From the NCBI GenBank assembly GCA_015522885.1, contig WALJ01000064.1, forward strand, positions 1-5,127: DNA of 5,127 bases. Direction: 5' to 3'. The position numbers were made by a program, and so were the translations under genes. Origin of the DNA: Thermoplasmata archaeon. GTDB taxonomy: Archaea; Thermoplasmatota; Thermoplasmata; WALJ01. Of this stretch, positions 4,562-5,127 are shown piece by piece (positions within the stretch are counted from its first letter, which is position 1; each line of letters begins with the position of its first letter). The notes under the pieces were generated by a model that saw only the letters and a list, made by a program, of their open reading frames with translations, had not been told where the DNA came from and did no database searches.

Positions 4562-4570
4562 CTTATAAAG
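4562..4570 (+). promoter_or_regulatory. TATA box, leaderless promoter of nep1
   Basis: CTTATAAAG is centred about 25 bases before the ATG at 4591, the standard archaeal TATA-to-start distance. No Shine-Dalgarno lies between, so the transcript probably starts at the ATG. This makes nep1 a separate transcription unit from kinase-queC. Confidence 0.6.
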
Positions 4571-4590
4571 AAGAGGATTTACCACCTCAT

Positions 4591-5127
4591 ATGCTCACCC
4601 TTATCCTCGCTGATTCCGAACTGGAACCGATACCCCAGAAGATATGGGGACATCCCTCGGTAGTAGCTTACGGTAAAAGAAGGAAGAAGAAGCCGGGGAT
4701 GTGCCTGCTGGATGCCACATACCACCATTCGGCAATGAAGAACCTCGAAGACGGGGAAAGAAGGGGAAGGCCGGATATCGTGCATTTCTTTCTTCTTCTG
4801 GCACTCGATTCCATACTCAATCAGGAAGGGAAACTCCGCGTTGCCGTGCACACGAGGAACGACGAGATTATCGAGGTAAACCCGAAAACAAGGCTGCCGA
4901 AGCATTACGAGCGCTTTGTCGGATTGATGGAGTCTCTCTATGATATGGGCGCGGTTCCGAGCAAAAAAGACCCGCTTCTGGAGCTGAGATACGGAGTTAC
5001 TTTGAAGGAGTACATTGAGGAGATAAGGGATGGTGAAGAGATAATCGCGCTCTCCCCCTTTGGAGATAAGAGGGCTCTTGGAAACATCTTCGGGAGAAAG
5101 GGCGATTACATCGCCATAATCGGCGGA
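4591..5127 (+). CDS. nep1: 16S rRNA pseudouridine N1-methyltransferase Nep1 (3'-truncated by window end, 179 aa seen)
   Basis: Nep1 (Emg1 in eukaryotes) is a SPOUT-class methyltransferase with a deep trefoil knot. It methylates N1 of a pseudouridine in the small-subunit rRNA (position 914 in Methanocaldococcus numbering) during ribosome assembly, using SAM, as a dimer. Seen motifs: LLDATYHHSAM (39-49), RRGRPDIVHFFLL (57-69) with the conserved Arg/Asp cluster, LRVAVHTRNDEII (82-94), and RLPKHYERFVGLM (101-113), the RNA-binding block. ALSPFGDKR (153-161) and DYIAIIGG (172-179) belong to the SAM-binding knot. The family is usually somewhat over 200 residues, so only the C-terminal knot tail is missing, because the window ends, not because the gene is broken. 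The start at 4591 follows from the TATA distance and the normal N-terminus LTLILADSELEPIP. The assignment is strong. Confidence 0.95.
   Translation, partial: MLTLILADSELEPIPQKIWGHPSVVAYGKRRKKKPGMCLLDATYHHSAMKNLEDGERRGRPDIVHFFLLLALDSILNQEGKLRVAVHTRNDEIIEVNPKTRLPKHYERFVGLMESLYDMGAVPSKKDPLLELRYGVTLKEYIEEIRDGEEIIALSPFGDKRALGNIFGRKGDYIAIIGG

Noticed and set aside
1..5127. CRISPR array, tRNA or rRNA genes, insertion sequence
   Set aside because: No regularly spaced repeats, cloverleaf-like sequence, rRNA-like block or transposase reading frame was seen. The only direct repeats are the nuclease halves, the kinase remnant and the 18-base pair after queC.

Overview
The window reads as a piece of a euryarchaeal chromosome. 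Evidence for an archaeon: a Nep1-type rRNA methyltransferase, a nucleoside kinase of the Methanocaldococcus MJ0406 type, and QueC, which in archaea feeds tRNA archaeosine synthesis. Several genes have an A/T-rich TATA-like element about 24-29 bases before the ATG and no Shine-Dalgarno, as in leaderless archaeal transcripts. Internal operon genes instead carry GAGGTGA or GGAGG sites. The lineage below this cannot be fixed from the window; a Thermoplasmata-like or other uncultured euryarchaeote would fit.

Left part (48-1398, + strand): a small acidic coiled-coil protein that looks like the antitoxin of archaeal toxin-antitoxin pairs, followed after 4 bases by a markedly AT-rich gene. That gene encodes two tandem copies of one PD-(D/E)XK (RecB-like, QxxxY) nuclease domain. 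Both copies keep the full set of catalytic motifs. This pair is the best candidate for an undescribed accessory (defence or toxin-like) system.

Junction (about 1411-1585, + strand): a broken remnant of a second copy of the nucleoside kinase gene found intact at 2883. It shares an exact 22-base block around the start codon, then shows a deletion and frameshifts. It ends in a hairpin between the convergent transcripts.

Middle (1596-2680, - strand): three small genes, read right to left. They are a 95-residue winged-helix-like protein with a leaderless promoter, a 140-residue winged-helix transcription regulator with its own promoter and a nearby 14-base palindrome, and a coupled 91-residue protein of unknown function.

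Right part (2883-5127, + strand): a core housekeeping run. It holds the MJ0406-like nucleoside kinase, queC overlapping it by ATGA, a 101-base gap with an 18-base direct repeat and a hairpin, then nep1 from its own leaderless promoter, cut by the window end. Together these genes serve nucleoside/nucleotide metabolism, tRNA archaeosine and ribosome maturation. The left and middle parts look like an accessory block placed between two copies of the kinase 5' end.
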